A stretch of 64,000 nt of DNA from Mycobacterium sp. IS-1264 (GTDB taxonomy: Bacteria; Actinomycetota; Actinomycetes; Mycobacteriales; Mycobacteriaceae), in NCBI RefSeq assembly GCF_001954195.1, contig NZ_MBES01000037.1:21370-85369 (forward strand), in the 5' to 3' direction. The translations under genes and the position numbers were made by a program. Below, piece after piece: positions 1-13,611 of the stretch; position 1 is the stretch's first letter; the number at the start of each line of letters is the position of its first letter. A model generated the notes under the pieces. That model worked only from the letters and a program-made list of their open reading frames with translations. It had not been told where the DNA came from and made no database searches.

Positions 1-1
1 C

Positions 2-1396
2 ATGAAGGACCGATTGGACGACATGCTGGTCCAGGTGCAGGCCATGGATGTATCGATCGAAACCATGCATCGCATGTACGACATCATGGGCAAGATCATC
101 GACAACACGGCCGACATGGACAGCCTGACCCATGACATGTCGAATATCACGGATACAATTCGCGATCACCTCGCGGACCTCTCGGATTTCCTTCGCCCGA
201 TCGGTAGCTATTTCTATTGGGAGAAACATTGTTTCGATATCCCGGCTTGCTGGGCGATCCGAGCAGTATTCGACACGTTCGACAACGTGGACCAGCTCAG
301 CGAGAAGCTGACATTCCTCGCCAAGGATCTGGATATCCTCGTGAAGCTTTTGCCGGAGATGCGCGCGCAGATGCTGCCGATGCTGTCGACGATGACGATC
401 ATGCGAGACATGATGGTCGTCTGGCACGGCACGCTTTTGTCGTTCTACAAACAGCAAGAGATGAATACCAAAGACCCCGGCGCCATGGGTCGGGTGTTTG
501 ACGCCGCCCAGGTCGACGATTCGTTCTATCTGCCCCAATCCGCCCTTGACAACCCGGATTTCAGGCGCGGCCTCAAGATGTTCTTGTCGCCCGACGGCAA
601 GGCGGCCCGCTTCATCATCGCCCTCGAAGGAGATCCCGACTCGCCTGCCGGCATCGCCCGCGTCGAGCCGATCCAGCAGGCGGCACGAGAGGCCATCAAG
701 GGAACTCCGTTGCAGGGCGCCGCGATCTCGATGGGCGGCGTCGCCGCGACGTTCAAGGACCTACAAGAGGGCGCCACCTACGATCTGCTGATCGCCGGAG
801 TGGCTGCGATCAGTCTCATCGTGATCATCATGATGATCGTCACCCGAAGCGTGGTCGCCGCGGCGGTGATCGTCGGGACGGTGCTGCTCTCGCTGGGCTC
901 GTCCTTCGGCCTGTCCGTGCTGGTCTGGCAGGACTTGCTCCACGTCGATTTGTATTGGCTGGTAATGGCGATGTCGGTGATCCTGCTGTTGGCGGTGGGA
1001 TCGGACTACAACCTGTTGTTGATCTCCCGGCTCAAGGAGGAAGTCAATTCGGGTTTGAACACGGGGATCATCCGCGCGATGGCCGGTACCGGAGGGGTGG
1101 TCACGGCCGCCGGGATGGTGTTCGCCGTCACGATGTCGCTCTTTATCTTCAGCGATTTGCGGATCATCGGACAGATCGGCACCACCATCGGATTGGGCTT
1201 GCTCTTCGACACGCTCATCGTGCGTTCGTTCATGACGCCGTCCATCGCCGCGTTGCTCGGACGCTGGTTCTGGTGGCCGCAACGGGTGCGCCCGCGCCCG
1301 GCCAGCCAAATGCTTCGGCCCTACGCGGCCCGTCGTCTGGTGCGGGCGCTGTTGCAGACGCCCGCCGACAAGTCGCCGGAACGGCCCCTGACCTAG
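2..1396 (+). CDS. MmpL family (RND) transporter, C-terminal part
   Basis: This is the 3' end of an MmpL-type inner-membrane RND transporter; the frame is open to the left edge, and full family members are near 950 residues, so the N-terminal half lies outside the window. The fragment starts in the second periplasmic, helix-rich loop. A run of transmembrane helices follows from about residue 260. The SDYN motif near residue 334 is the Asp-Tyr pair expected in the proton-relay helices of MmpL proteins. It closely resembles the mmpL at 55998-58826, sharing the HCFDIP, DDSFYLP and [14 protein letters not shown] segments. MmpL proteins export lipids or siderophores driven by protons; the substrate here cannot be told. 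Confidence 0.93.
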   Translation: MKDRLDDMLVQVQAMDVSIETMHRMYDIMGKIIDNTADMDSLTHDMSNITDTIRDHLADLSDFLRPIGSYFYWEKHCFDIPACWAIRAVFDTFDNVDQLSEKLTFLAKDLDILVKLLPEMRAQMLPMLSTMTIMRDMMVVWHGTLLSFYKQQEMNTKDPGAMGRVFDAAQVDDSFYLPQSALDNPDFRRGLKMFLSPDGKAARFIIALEGDPDSPAGIARVEPIQQAAREAIKGTPLQGAAISMGGVAATFKDLQEGATYDLLIAGVAAISLIVIIMMIVTRSVVAAAVIVGTVLLSLGSSFGLSVLVWQDLLHVDLYWLVMAMSVILLLAVGSDYNLLLISRLKEEVNSGLNTGIIRAMAGTGGVVTAAGMVFAVTMSLFIFSDLRIIGQIGTTIGLGLLFDTLIVRSFMTPSIAALLGRWFWWPQRVRPRPASQMLRPYAARRLVRALLQTPADKSPERPLT

Positions 1397-1404
1397 GCCC
1401 GGAC

Positions 1405-2727
1405 CTAGGCGGCCTGAAGGCTCACCGACGGCGCGACCCTCGCGATGGAGCGAGGCGCGAACGCCGCCGTGCGCTCGCGATCGGCGGGTGCCGGTCGGGT
1501 CTCCGACTTGGGTGCTCCCAGCGCCGCAATGGCGGCGGCGACGGCCAGGACCAGCACCACGACGTCCGGCCAGATCGCGGTGTGGTTCTGCGCGATGCTG
1601 CCGAGCACAAATGCGAGCGCCATGGCCTCGATAGCAACCAGCGTCGAGCTGAACGCGATCAGTGTCCCGCGGTGCGACTCGTCGGCCACCGCGCTGAGCC
1701 ACGAAATCGCGGCGGCGAAGACAGCCTGGCCGGCCACCGTCGCCAGCAGGAACACCGTGCCGTACGCCCAGATGTGGAACCACTGGCCGCACGACTCGGC
1801 AACCACGGTGAGCGTGGCGGCGGCGATGCTGAGCAGGGCACTGCCCAGCATCATGCCGCGCACTCCGAAGAGCCGGAAAACCTTGCGCCATAGCGGCGAC
1901 CCGAAAACCAATCCGATGCTCGACAGGATCACCAACACATGCAAGCTGCTGTTGTGGTGGGCGGTGCGCAGCGCATAGAACGTGGTGCCAAGGGTGACCG
2001 GAGCGAACAACAGGCACGCGGTCACATACCGGCGAAACCATGGCTGGGAGCGCGCGACCGCGAAGCCCTGCCGGTAGGTCTGCCGCGCGGACATCCGGGT
2101 GGTGTTCGAGACGGACCGCACCGGGCCGACGGACAGCGCCGCGATGGCCGAGACGACCAGTCCGGCTGCGCCCAGCCACAGCAGATCGCGGCGATACATC
2201 ATCTCGTCGCCGTGGGCCAGTACCGGAACGACGAACAACGTGACCACGGTGGCCAGCACCGACCCGGTGGCACCCTGGAACAGCAACAGCTCGCCACGCC
2301 CCGCCGCGGATAGCTTGCTGGAGATCAGGTCGGGGTACGCGACACCGGCGATCCCGAGGAGGACTCCGGCTGCCCCGCAGGTCAATAGAAACACCGGCGC
2401 GGCGAGACCGCCGTTCCAAGGAACGAACGCGTCGCACAAGATCAGTGCGGCCACGCTCGCCACCAACGCGGCCAGCAGCCGGTGCCGCATCAGACCCACC
2501 CGCTGCAGCACCACCGGAGACACCGAGTTCCCGACGATATCGCCCAGGCTGTAGGCCGGAAAGAGCAGCGCGGCCACCCAGCTGAGACCCTGGTGCGCGC
2601 AGACGAACGCCAGCACTACGCTGCCGTTGCTGAGTTGCATGCCTGCGTTGTAGAAGGTGCCCTGGGAAAGCAGGCGACCGAACACGCGCGGCTGTGCCGG
2701 GGCGGAGGGCACCAGGGCTGCGGGCAT
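1405..2727 (-). CDS. MFS-type permease, substrate unknown
   Basis: A protein of about 440 residues with roughly twelve hydrophobic segments and no cytoplasmic domain, consistent with a major facilitator superfamily membrane carrier. The frame is open further upstream, but the ATG at 2727 begins the conserved-looking part, and the longer N-terminus is polar and atypical. It lacks the sugar-porter signatures seen in the neighbouring gene at 2850, so the two are not recent copies. It converges on the upstream mmpL end with 8 bases between stop codons and is divergent from the sugar permease. Efflux is one possibility; the substrate is not predictable. Confidence 0.85.
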   Translation of the reverse strand: MPAALVPSAPAQPRVFGRLLSQGTFYNAGMQLSNGSVVLAFVCAHQGLSWVAALLFPAYSLGDIVGNSVSPVVLQRVGLMRHRLLAALVASVAALILCDAFVPWNGGLAAPVFLLTCGAAGVLLGIAGVAYPDLISSKLSAAGRGELLLFQGATGSVLATVVTLFVVPVLAHGDEMMYRRDLLWLGAAGLVVSAIAALSVGPVRSVSNTTRMSARQTYRQGFAVARSQPWFRRYVTACLLFAPVTLGTTFYALRTAHHNSSLHVLVILSSIGLVFGSPLWRKVFRLFGVRGMMLGSALLSIAAATLTVVAESCGQWFHIWAYGTVFLLATVAGQAVFAAAISWLSAVADESHRGTLIAFSSTLVAIEAMALAFVLGSIAQNHTAIWPDVVVLVLAVAAAIAALGAPKSETRPAPADRERTAAFAPRSIARVAPSVSLQAA

Positions 2728-2849
2728 GCAGACAAATTTATGGTGGCTGAGCTCACAGAAGTATCCGCCGATCGGGCAGCGCGGGTGGAATTCGCGTGTC
2801 CCCCGATGGGGGGACAAGGCCGCGATGCCGCAACATTAGACTCACCGAA

Positions 2850-4232
2850 ATGACTCAAGCCCGCCCATCGCGGCGGGGCCTGCGGGTTGGGCTCACCGCG
2901 GCCAGCCTCGGCATCATCTTCGGATACGACCTGTCGATCATCGCCGCCGCGCAACTGTTCATCACCGAGGACTTCGGACTCACGACCCGGCAACAAGAAC
3001 TCCTGACGACGATGGTGGTGATCGGCCAGATCGCCGGGGCGCTCGGCGGCGGAGTACTGGCCAACGCGATCGGTCGCAAGAGGTCGATGATCCTGATCGC
3101 CGCCGGCTACACGGTGTTCGCGCTTGTCGGTGCGCTCTCCGTCTCGCTACCGATGCTGTTGGCGGCGCGATTCGTGCTGGGTCTGACCATCGGCGTGATG
3201 GTGGTGGTCGTCCCTGTATACATCGCGGAATCGGCCCCGGCGGCGGTGCGTGGCGCGCTGCTGACGGCCTATCAACTGGCCATCGTCAGCGCGCTGATCA
3301 TCGGCTACCTGACCGGTTACCTGCTGGCCGGCACCCACAGCTGGCGGTGGATGCTGGGCCTCGCCGCCGTCCCCGCGGTGCTCCTCCTGCCGCTGCTGGC
3401 TCGGCTGCCCGACACCGCTCGGTGGTATCTGCTGAAGGGCCGGGCCGATGACGCCCGCCGAGCGCTGCTGGGCGTGGAGGCCAGCGCACAGGCCGACGAC
3501 GAACTCGCCGAAATTGCCACTGCCATAAGGGAAGAAAGTGGCGGGGGGCTGCGCGAAATGCTGTTGGAGATGCTTCGCAGGCCCTATCTGCGGGCGACCA
3601 CCTTCGTGGTCACGCTCGGTTTCCTGATCCAGATCACCGGGATCAACGCGATCATCTACTACAGCCCCCGGATATTCGAAGCCATGGGCTTCACCGGAAA
3701 TTTCGCGCTGCTGGCCCTGCCCGCACTGGTTCAGGTCGCCGGCTTGGCGGCGGTGTGCACCGCGCTGCTCCTGGTCGACCGGGTGGGGCGCCGCCCAATC
3801 CTGTTGTCCGGCATCGCGATGATGATCGTCGCCGACGTCGTCCTGATCGCCGTGTTCGCCCAGGGCCATCTCGGCGGCGCCGGATTGTTTTTCGGGTTCG
3901 CCGGCGTGCTGTTGTTCATCATCGGCTACACCCTGGGATTCGGCTCTCTTGGCTGGGTGTACGCGAGTGAAAGTTTCCCGTCCCGGCTACGGTCCATCGG
4001 TTCGAGCGCGATGCTCACCTCCAACCTGGTCGCCAACGCGATCGTCGCCGCCGTCTTTCTGACGATGCTGCACTCCCTCGGCGGCGCGGGGACCTTCGCG
4101 GTGTTCGCGGCCCTCGCGGTGGCCGCCTTCGGCTTCGTTCACCGGTTCGCTCCCGAGACCAAGGGACGCCAACTCGAGGAGATAAGTCACTTCTGGGAAA
4201 ACGGTGGCCGTTGGGAAAACACGGGCCCATGA
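2850..4232 (+). CDS. sugI: Sugar-porter family MFS transporter (SugI-like)
   Basis: A twelve-helix sugar permease of the MFS sugar-porter family, about 460 residues. Family signatures are visible: GRKRSM after helix 2, LPDTARW after helix 6 (the PESPRW position), QITGINAIIYYSP in helix 7, DRVGRRP in the C-half and PETKGRQLEEI at the C-terminus. The ATG at 2850 is chosen because it directly precedes the basic N-terminal segment. Its stop overlaps the nagA start (ATGA, 4229-4232), so the two are probably translationally coupled and the carrier may import an amino sugar or similar hexose. From memory the order matches M. tuberculosis Rv3331 (sugI)-Rv3332 (nagA). The substrate is inferred, not shown. 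Confidence 0.9.
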   Translation: MTQARPSRRGLRVGLTAASLGIIFGYDLSIIAAAQLFITEDFGLTTRQQELLTTMVVIGQIAGALGGGVLANAIGRKRSMILIAAGYTVFALVGALSVSLPMLLAARFVLGLTIGVMVVVVPVYIAESAPAAVRGALLTAYQLAIVSALIIGYLTGYLLAGTHSWRWMLGLAAVPAVLLLPLLARLPDTARWYLLKGRADDARRALLGVEASAQADDELAEIATAIREESGGGLREMLLEMLRRPYLRATTFVVTLGFLIQITGINAIIYYSPRIFEAMGFTGNFALLALPALVQVAGLAAVCTALLLVDRVGRRPILLSGIAMMIVADVVLIAVFAQGHLGGAGLFFGFAGVLLFIIGYTLGFGSLGWVYASESFPSRLRSIGSSAMLTSNLVANAIVAAVFLTMLHSLGGAGTFAVFAALAVAAFGFVHRFAPETKGRQLEEISHFWENGGRWENTGP

Positions 4233-5341
4233 TCAGCGCGGGCACCGTAATACTCGACGATAAGGTGTGCCGGCCGGGATGGCTCGAGACGTCGGGCGCG
4301 CAGATCGTCGCCTGCGGTGCCGGTGAGCCGGCCCGGGCCGCGGACCACGATTTTCCCGATTGCGTTGTGGTGCCTGGCTTTATCGACATGCACGTGCACG
4401 GTGGCGGCGGGGCTTCCTACTTGCAGGCCGGGCAAATCGCCAAGGCCGCCGGGTTCCACCGGGTGCACGGCACGACGACGACGCTGGCCAGCCTGGTCAC
4501 CGCCCCGCCCGCGGAGCTGATCGCCGGCGTGCGGGCACTGGCCGACGCGACCCGGCAGGGCATCGTCGCGGGCATCCACCTGGAGGGGCCGTGGCTGAGT
4601 GCGGCTCGTTGCGGAGCGCACGACCCCGCCCAGATGCGCGACCCCGAACCCGCCGAGATCGACGCCGTGCTCGCCGCGGGCGCCGGAACGATCCGCATGG
4701 TCACGCTGGCGCCGGAGCGGGCCGGCAGCGACGACGCGATCCGACGCTTCCTGGACGCGGATGTGGTTGTCGCCGTGGGCCATACGGACGCGACCTACGA
4801 GCAGACCAACCGCGCGCTCGCCCTGGGCGCCACCGTCGGCACGCATCTGTTCAACGCGATGCCGCCGCTGCACCATCGCGAGCCCGGGCCGGCCCTCGCG
4901 CTGCTGCAGGACCCAGGGGTCACTTTGGAGCTCATCGCCGACGGCGTGCACGTCCACCCCGCGATGATGCGCGCGGTGATCGGGACGGCCGGACCCGACC
5001 GGGTCGCGGTGATTACCGACGCGATCGCCGCGGCCGGATGCGACGACGGGGCGTTTCGGCTCGGCCCGGTGCCGATCGACGTCGCCTCGGGCGTGGCGCG
5101 GGTGCGCGGAACCTCGACGATCGCCGGCAGCACCGCCACGATGGATGAGCTCTTCCGCACCGTGGCCGCCGACGCGGGATTGGCCGCCGCGGTCCAGATG
5201 ACTTCGGCGACGCCCGCCCGGGCGCTCGGGCTGGACGGTATGGGCCGTTTGCAACCCGGATACGACGCCAATCTTGTTGTGCTGAACGGCACTTTGGAAG
5301 TGACCGCCGTCATGGTCCGTGGCGACTGGTGTCACATCTAG
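4229..5341 (+). CDS. nagA: N-acetylglucosamine-6-phosphate deacetylase
   Basis: Cytoplasmic amidohydrolase that removes acetate from GlcNAc-6-phosphate, feeding amino sugars and peptidoglycan fragments into glycolysis or wall recycling. At about 370 residues it has family length. Visible active-site motifs are HVHGGG near residue 54, LEGPW near 120, GHTDA near 184, THLFNAM near 204 and ITDAI near 262, supplying the metal ligands, substrate ligands and general-base aspartate. The ATG at 4229 overlaps the upstream permease stop; a TTG 18 bases earlier is also in frame but less likely. The downstream gene converges and overlaps it by 4 bases. Confidence 0.95.
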   Translation: MISAGTVILDDKVCRPGWLETSGAQIVACGAGEPARAADHDFPDCVVVPGFIDMHVHGGGGASYLQAGQIAKAAGFHRVHGTTTTLASLVTAPPAELIAGVRALADATRQGIVAGIHLEGPWLSAARCGAHDPAQMRDPEPAEIDAVLAAGAGTIRMVTLAPERAGSDDAIRRFLDADVVVAVGHTDATYEQTNRALALGATVGTHLFNAMPPLHHREPGPALALLQDPGVTLELIADGVHVHPAMMRAVIGTAGPDRVAVITDAIAAAGCDDGAFRLGPVPIDVASGVARVRGTSTIAGSTATMDELFRTVAADAGLAAAVQMTSATPARALGLDGMGRLQPGYDANLVVLNGTLEVTAVMVRGDWCHI

Positions 5342-6609
5342 GGTTGAGGTCGCCCCAGGTGAAGGCCTTGGCCGTATTCGACACCGAGACGAATTAGCGT
5401 CTGGAGCTGGCCGGGTGTCTCCACAGCTTCGGCCACCAATTTCGCGTGCAGCTCGGATGCCAGCGAGCTCAATGCGGTCGCCAACGCACGTTTGACGGGA
5501 TCGTCGTCGATGCCGGCAATCAACGCCCCGTCGATCTTGATGATGTCCGGGCGTAGCCGCAGCAGTTGGGCGAAGCTGGCATATCCGGCGCCGGCATCGT
5601 CGACGGCCACGCGTATGCCGCGATCACGAAGAGGCTTCAGACCGGGGCCGAGGTCATCGGGAAACGGTTCGTGCTCGGTGATTTCCACGATCAACGCCCG
5701 GTCGTGGGCCGCCAGCACGTCTTGAATCGCCGGCTCCAGCACGGCGCTCGGGCTCAGGTTGGCTGCGACTGGACAATCGCCCGGGATGCGGCCAGCAGCA
5801 TTCAGGACGGTGCATAGCGCGGCGTGTTCTAATTCGATGCCCCGGCCCAGGCGCCGCGCGACGCTGAACCCTTGGGTCGGGGTCAGCTCTGACCATGCGG
5901 GAAAACGTATCAACCCTTCGTAGGCGGTCGTCGTGCCGCTTGCCAGATGGACGATGGGTTGGAAGACCGCGCCGAGAGCGTTCGGCTGTGCCAGCAGTGC
6001 GTCCAGTCGCTTTTGCAGCCCCTCGGTCTCCGCCGCTTCGGGCAACATCACCGAGGCGATGAACCGCTCGGTGAGCGCACGCTGCCCGCGATCGTCGCTG
6101 TCCCTCATTACCTGGGTGAGCAGCGTTGACAGCTGTGACTGGGCACCGATCACGGCGGAAACGAACGCACTGATGGCGAGCAGCGCGTCGACATCTGCGT
6201 CAGTGAACGCACTGGGGGCCCTCGCGGCCAGCAGCAGTGTACCGATGGGGTCGTCGTTGTACATCAGGGGAATCGCCGCCCACGACCGAGTGCCCCAGTG
6301 CCTGTTCATCGCACGGACGCGTGGCGAGAGTCGTCGGTCTGCGCAGGCGTCGTTTATCAGCTCGGGGTGTTTCTCCCGCGCCGCGAGGCCCTGAATACTG
6401 CCCTCTTTTGGCACCACGAAACCCGGCGTCGTCGCTAGCGCGCCGTGTCCGGAAACGGTCACGTACGCGTTATCGGAGGCACGGAGTAGCGTGACGGCGG
6501 CCCCGTCGGCTTTCTGCATAAACGCACAAGCCTGCTCGGCAACGCGCCTCATCAAAGACACTGGATCCATCGACGCGGCCAGTGCCTGAGCCAGGCTCTC
6601 CACATTCAC
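5338..6609 (-). CDS. GAF-EAL protein, probable cyclic-di-GMP phosphodiesterase
   Basis: A 423-residue cytoplasmic protein with an N-terminal GAF sensor domain (about residues 15-155), a short helical linker and a C-terminal EAL domain (about 210-420). EAL catalytic signatures are largely present: EGLIRF near residue 231 (in place of EALxR, the glutamate kept), NLSP, EITEHE, DDAGAGYAS, IKID, EAVE and a terminal QGxHLGRP. The enzyme is therefore plausibly active in hydrolysing c-di-GMP to pGpG. No GGDEF domain is attached. It lies 129 bases downstream of the yihY-like gene on the same strand and may be its own unit. From memory it is absent from this place in M. tuberculosis. The GAF ligand is unknown. 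Confidence 0.88.
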   Translation of the reverse strand: MNVESLAQALAASMDPVSLMRRVAEQACAFMQKADGAAVTLLRASDNAYVTVSGHGALATTPGFVVPKEGSIQGLAAREKHPELINDACADRRLSPRVRAMNRHWGTRSWAAIPLMYNDDPIGTLLLAARAPSAFTDADVDALLAISAFVSAVIGAQSQLSTLLTQVMRDSDDRGQRALTERFIASVMLPEAAETEGLQKRLDALLAQPNALGAVFQPIVHLASGTTTAYEGLIRFPAWSELTPTQGFSVARRLGRGIELEHAALCTVLNAAGRIPGDCPVAANLSPSAVLEPAIQDVLAAHDRALIVEITEHEPFPDDLGPGLKPLRDRGIRVAVDDAGAGYASFAQLLRLRPDIIKIDGALIAGIDDDPVKRALATALSSLASELHAKLVAEAVETPGQLQTLIRLGVEYGQGLHLGRPQP

Positions 6610-6738
6610 CCTCGATCCCAGCGGTGTGGGCAGCTCGCGAGGTTACGATACCCACCGTGTGCCCCGACACGGGCGAAATTCGAGGAGCGGGATCCGCGAG
6701 CGGCACCGCCGATCGTGAAATTGGCGGCCGATGCGGGG

Positions 6739-7740
6739 CTACCGCAGCCAGCGGGTCAGGCGGGAAAAGGCCAGCGCGCCAACGGCTCCCGCGGCCATCG
6801 CGGCCAGGGTCTGACGCGCGCTGGGCCCCTCGTGCAGCTGTACCCGCGGGGCGATGATCGCGGGCGCCGGCGGCTCGACGGGCTTGCCGCGCGGATCGGT
6901 GGACGCGGTGGCGGCCCATGCGGCGGCGAACAGCACGAGAAAGCCGGTGATGTAGGCGAACACCATCAGGCCCAACACCGGCCCGAACACGGCGCCCGCC
7001 GGGCTGCGCAGCACGGTCTGCAAGTAGATCGATCCCACCTGCTTGAAGAGCTCGAAGCCGATCGCAGCCAGCAACCCGCCCCGCACCGAGGCGGCCAGGC
7101 TGACCTTTTCACGCGGCAGCCGGGCGATCATCCAGGTGAACAGCAGCCAGGAAACCAGCCAGGACACCACCAGCGAAACGATCCTGAAGATGAGGTCGAA
7201 CACCGAAAAGTCGGGTATCCCAAGCCACCTCAACACGGCCGACATCGGGCGGGCGTGGCCGAGCGCGCTCAACGCGACAGTGGCCATCAGCACCAAGAAC
7301 GTGGCGAACATCGCCAACAGGTCGGACAGCTTGTTGCGCACGAAACCCGGCGAGTCGATGCGTCGGTCCCACCACATCTCGGTCAGTGCCTGCCGCAGGT
7401 GTGACATCCAGCCCAGGCCGGCCCAGGCCGCGGTCGCCAAACCGATCACACCGACGGACGCCCGCGCGTCGATCGCCGAATTCATCAACTGGACCAGCTG
7501 CTGACCCAGCGATCCGGGCACCGAGGCGTGGATATGGTTCTGGATCGTGTCCAGCAGCTGGGGTCGGCGGGATAGGGTGAATCCGACGATCGCGAAACCC
7601 ACCATCAGCAAGGGAAATAACGCGAAGATCGTGTAGTAGCTCAAGCCCGCCGCGAAGAAGCTGCCGTTGCGGTCGTCGAAGCGCTCATAGGCGCGCATCA
7701 CGTGGTCGAGCCATCCGAACCGGGCCCGCAGCCGATCCAT
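6739..7740 (-). CDS. YihY/BrkB-family integral membrane protein
   Basis: A protein of about 333 residues with six predicted membrane helices and the family's hallmark N-terminal segment FAAGLSYYTIFALFPLL. It was once called ribonuclease BN, a label now regarded as wrong; the family function remains unclear. The ATG at 7740 lies five bases after the trpS stop, so the two genes are probably co-transcribed. An in-frame start farther upstream would overlap trpS and is less likely. From memory the trpS-yihY pairing is also present in M. tuberculosis (Rv3336c-Rv3335c). Confidence 0.88.
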   Translation of the reverse strand: MDRLRARFGWLDHVMRAYERFDDRNGSFFAAGLSYYTIFALFPLLMVGFAIVGFTLSRRPQLLDTIQNHIHASVPGSLGQQLVQLMNSAIDARASVGVIGLATAAWAGLGWMSHLRQALTEMWWDRRIDSPGFVRNKLSDLLAMFATFLVLMATVALSALGHARPMSAVLRWLGIPDFSVFDLIFRIVSLVVSWLVSWLLFTWMIARLPREKVSLAASVRGGLLAAIGFELFKQVGSIYLQTVLRSPAGAVFGPVLGLMVFAYITGFLVLFAAAWAATASTDPRGKPVEPPAPAIIAPRVQLHEGPSARQTLAAMAAGAVGALAFSRLTRWLR

Positions 7741-7744
7741 GAAT

Positions 7745-9727
<1,983 letters not shown>

Positions 9728-9738
9728 TTAGTCGGCCC

Positions 9739-10980
9739 CTAACCGGCTAGAGCCTTTTCCAGGTTCTCGGCGATCGAGTTGAGGAATTCCTCGCTGTTCT
9801 GCCACTCCTGGTCAGGGCCGATGAGGATGGCGAGGTCCTTGGTCATCTTGCCGCCCTCGACGGTGCCGATGACGACCTCCTCCAGCTTCTGGGCGAACTC
9901 GATCACCTCAGGCGTGTCGTCAAGCTTCCCGCGGTGCTGCAGCCCGCGCGTCCAGGCGAAGATCGAGGCGATCGGGTTGGTCGACGTCGGCTTGCCGGCC
10001 TGGTACTGGCGGAAATGCCTGGTGACGGTGCCGTGTGCGGCTTCCGCTTCGACCGTCTTGCCGTCCGCGGTCATCAGCACCGACGTCATCAACCCCAGCG
10101 ACCCGTAGCCCTGCGCGACGGTGTCCGACTGGACGTCGCCGTCGTAGTTCTTGCAGGCCCACACGTAGCCGCCCTCCCACTTGAGGCAGGCCGCCACCAT
10201 GTCGTCGATCAGCCGGTGCTCGTAGGTCAGCCCTTCGGCCTCGAACTTGTCCTTGAATTCGGTTTCGTAAATGCGCTGGAACTCGTCTTTGAACATGCCG
10301 TCGTAGGCCTTGAGGATGGTGTTCTTCGTCGACAGGTACACCGGCCATTTGGCGTTCAGGCCGTACGCGAAGGACGCCCGGGCGAAATCGCGGATGGATT
10401 CCTTGAAGTTGTACATCCCCATCACGACACCGCCGTCCTCGGGGATGGACACCATCTCGTGCACCATCGGCTCGCTGCCGTCGGCGGGCGTGAAAGTCAA
10501 CGTCACGGTTCCCGGCTGGTCGACCTTGAAGTTGGTCGCCCGGTACTGATCACCGAAAGCGTGACGGCCGATGACAATTGGCTTGGTCCAGCCCGGAACC
10601 AGCCGCGGGACATTGGAGATCACGATCGGCTCGCGGAAAATGGTGCCGCCCAAGATGTTTCGGATCGTCCCGTTGGGCGACAGCCACATCTTCTTCAGGT
10701 TGAACTCCTGGACGCGCGCCTCGTCGGGGGTGATAGTCGCGCACTTGACGCCCACGCCGTGCTTCTTGATGGCGTAGGCCGCGTCGATCGTCACCTGGTC
10801 GTCGGTGCGGTCGCGGTGCTCCATGCCCAGGTCGTAGTAGTCCAGGTTGATGTCGAGATGGGGCAGGATCAGCATGTCCTTGATGAGCTTCCAGATGACG
10901 CGGGTCATCTCGTCGCCGTCGAGCTCGACTACCGGGCCCTTGACCTTGATCTTGGATTCGGTTTTGGATTCGCCTGCCAT
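9739..10980 (-). CDS. icd: NADP-dependent isocitrate dehydrogenase, dimeric type
   Basis: TCA-cycle enzyme converting isocitrate to 2-oxoglutarate with CO2 and NADPH. The 413-residue protein has the eukaryotic-like dimeric IDH signature, with [14 protein letters not shown] at the N-terminus, the conserved [11 protein letters not shown] segment and the YDGDVQSD metal-binding region. The start at 10980 is set by the family N-terminus; the frame stays open upstream into icd2. Only 38 bases separate it from the icd2 stop on the same strand, so the two may share a transcript. They are unrelated in sequence and fold. Confidence 0.96.
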   Translation of the reverse strand: MAGESKTESKIKVKGPVVELDGDEMTRVIWKLIKDMLILPHLDINLDYYDLGMEHRDRTDDQVTIDAAYAIKKHGVGVKCATITPDEARVQEFNLKKMWLSPNGTIRNILGGTIFREPIVISNVPRLVPGWTKPIVIGRHAFGDQYRATNFKVDQPGTVTLTFTPADGSEPMVHEMVSIPEDGGVVMGMYNFKESIRDFARASFAYGLNAKWPVYLSTKNTILKAYDGMFKDEFQRIYETEFKDKFEAEGLTYEHRLIDDMVAACLKWEGGYVWACKNYDGDVQSDTVAQGYGSLGLMTSVLMTADGKTVEAEAAHGTVTRHFRQYQAGKPTSTNPIASIFAWTRGLQHRGKLDDTPEVIEFAQKLEEVVIGTVEGGKMTKDLAILIGPDQEWQNSEEFLNSIAENLEKALAG

Positions 10981-11018
10981 ATCGAGTTCGACTTTCCTCT
11001 TGCTGCGTCCCTGTGGAT

Positions 11019-13265
<2,247 letters not shown>

Positions 13266-13416
13266 GGTTGGTCCATCTCCCGGCGTTGGGTCAGATTGGG
13301 GTCAGATACGGATAGGGCTCAGCGTTCTGCTTGCCACGTTATCAAGGGGATTTGGACAGGTGTCGACCCGCAGGCCAGCCCGCACGTGCCGGCACGGTGG
13401 CCACCGCAGCGGCCTA

Positions 13417-13447
13417 TTGGCGTCGGCTCCGCACAATAAGCTAGGCT
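13417..13447 (+). promoter_or_regulatory. Candidate promoter for the metY leader
   Basis: TAGGCT at 13442-13447 fits the mycobacterial -10 pattern TANNNT. It ends seven bases before the first paired base of the riboswitch at 13455, where transcription would be expected to start. TTGGCG at 13417-13422 could serve as a weak -35 with a 19-base spacer. An overlapping TAAGCT at 13437 is an alternative -10. This rests on spacing and consensus only. Confidence 0.45.
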
Positions 13448-13454
13448 TCGTATC

Positions 13455-13592
13455 GGTCATGAGCGCCAGCGACAAGCCCCGGCTTGCTGGCCGGCAACCC
13501 TCCAACCGCGGTGGGGTGCCCCGGGTGATGACCAGGTTGAGTAGCCACAACCGGCTATCCGGCAAGCGCGGGTCCGCCATGACGGGCCCCTG
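13455..13592 (+). promoter_or_regulatory. SAM-IV riboswitch upstream of metY
   Basis: The leader matches the actinobacterial SAM-IV S-adenosylmethionine riboswitch. The closing stem P1 pairs GGTCAT (13455-13460) with ATGACC (13528-13533). Inside it GCCAGC pairs with GCTGGC around the CAAGCCCCGG segment, and the conserved CCGGCAACCCTCC and GGGGTGCCCCGGGTGA elements follow. Downstream are a GTAGCC/GGCTAT hairpin and a GGGTCC (13570-13575)/GGGCCC (13584-13589) hairpin. High SAM is expected to lower expression of the methionine genes that follow. The 3' boundary is approximate. Confidence 0.9.
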
Positions 13593-13611
13593 ACTAGAGG
13601 GGAAGCTTTCC

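Noticed and set aside
2..4. ATG at the very left edge as the true mmpL start
   Set aside because: The protein would begin in the middle of the second periplasmic loop and be half the family length; the real start must lie outside the window.
761..2437. A 558-codon minus-strand frame across the mmpL end and MFS gene
   Set aside because: It overlaps two recognisable membrane protein genes and its translation is low-complexity Arg/Gly/Asp-rich sequence without motifs.
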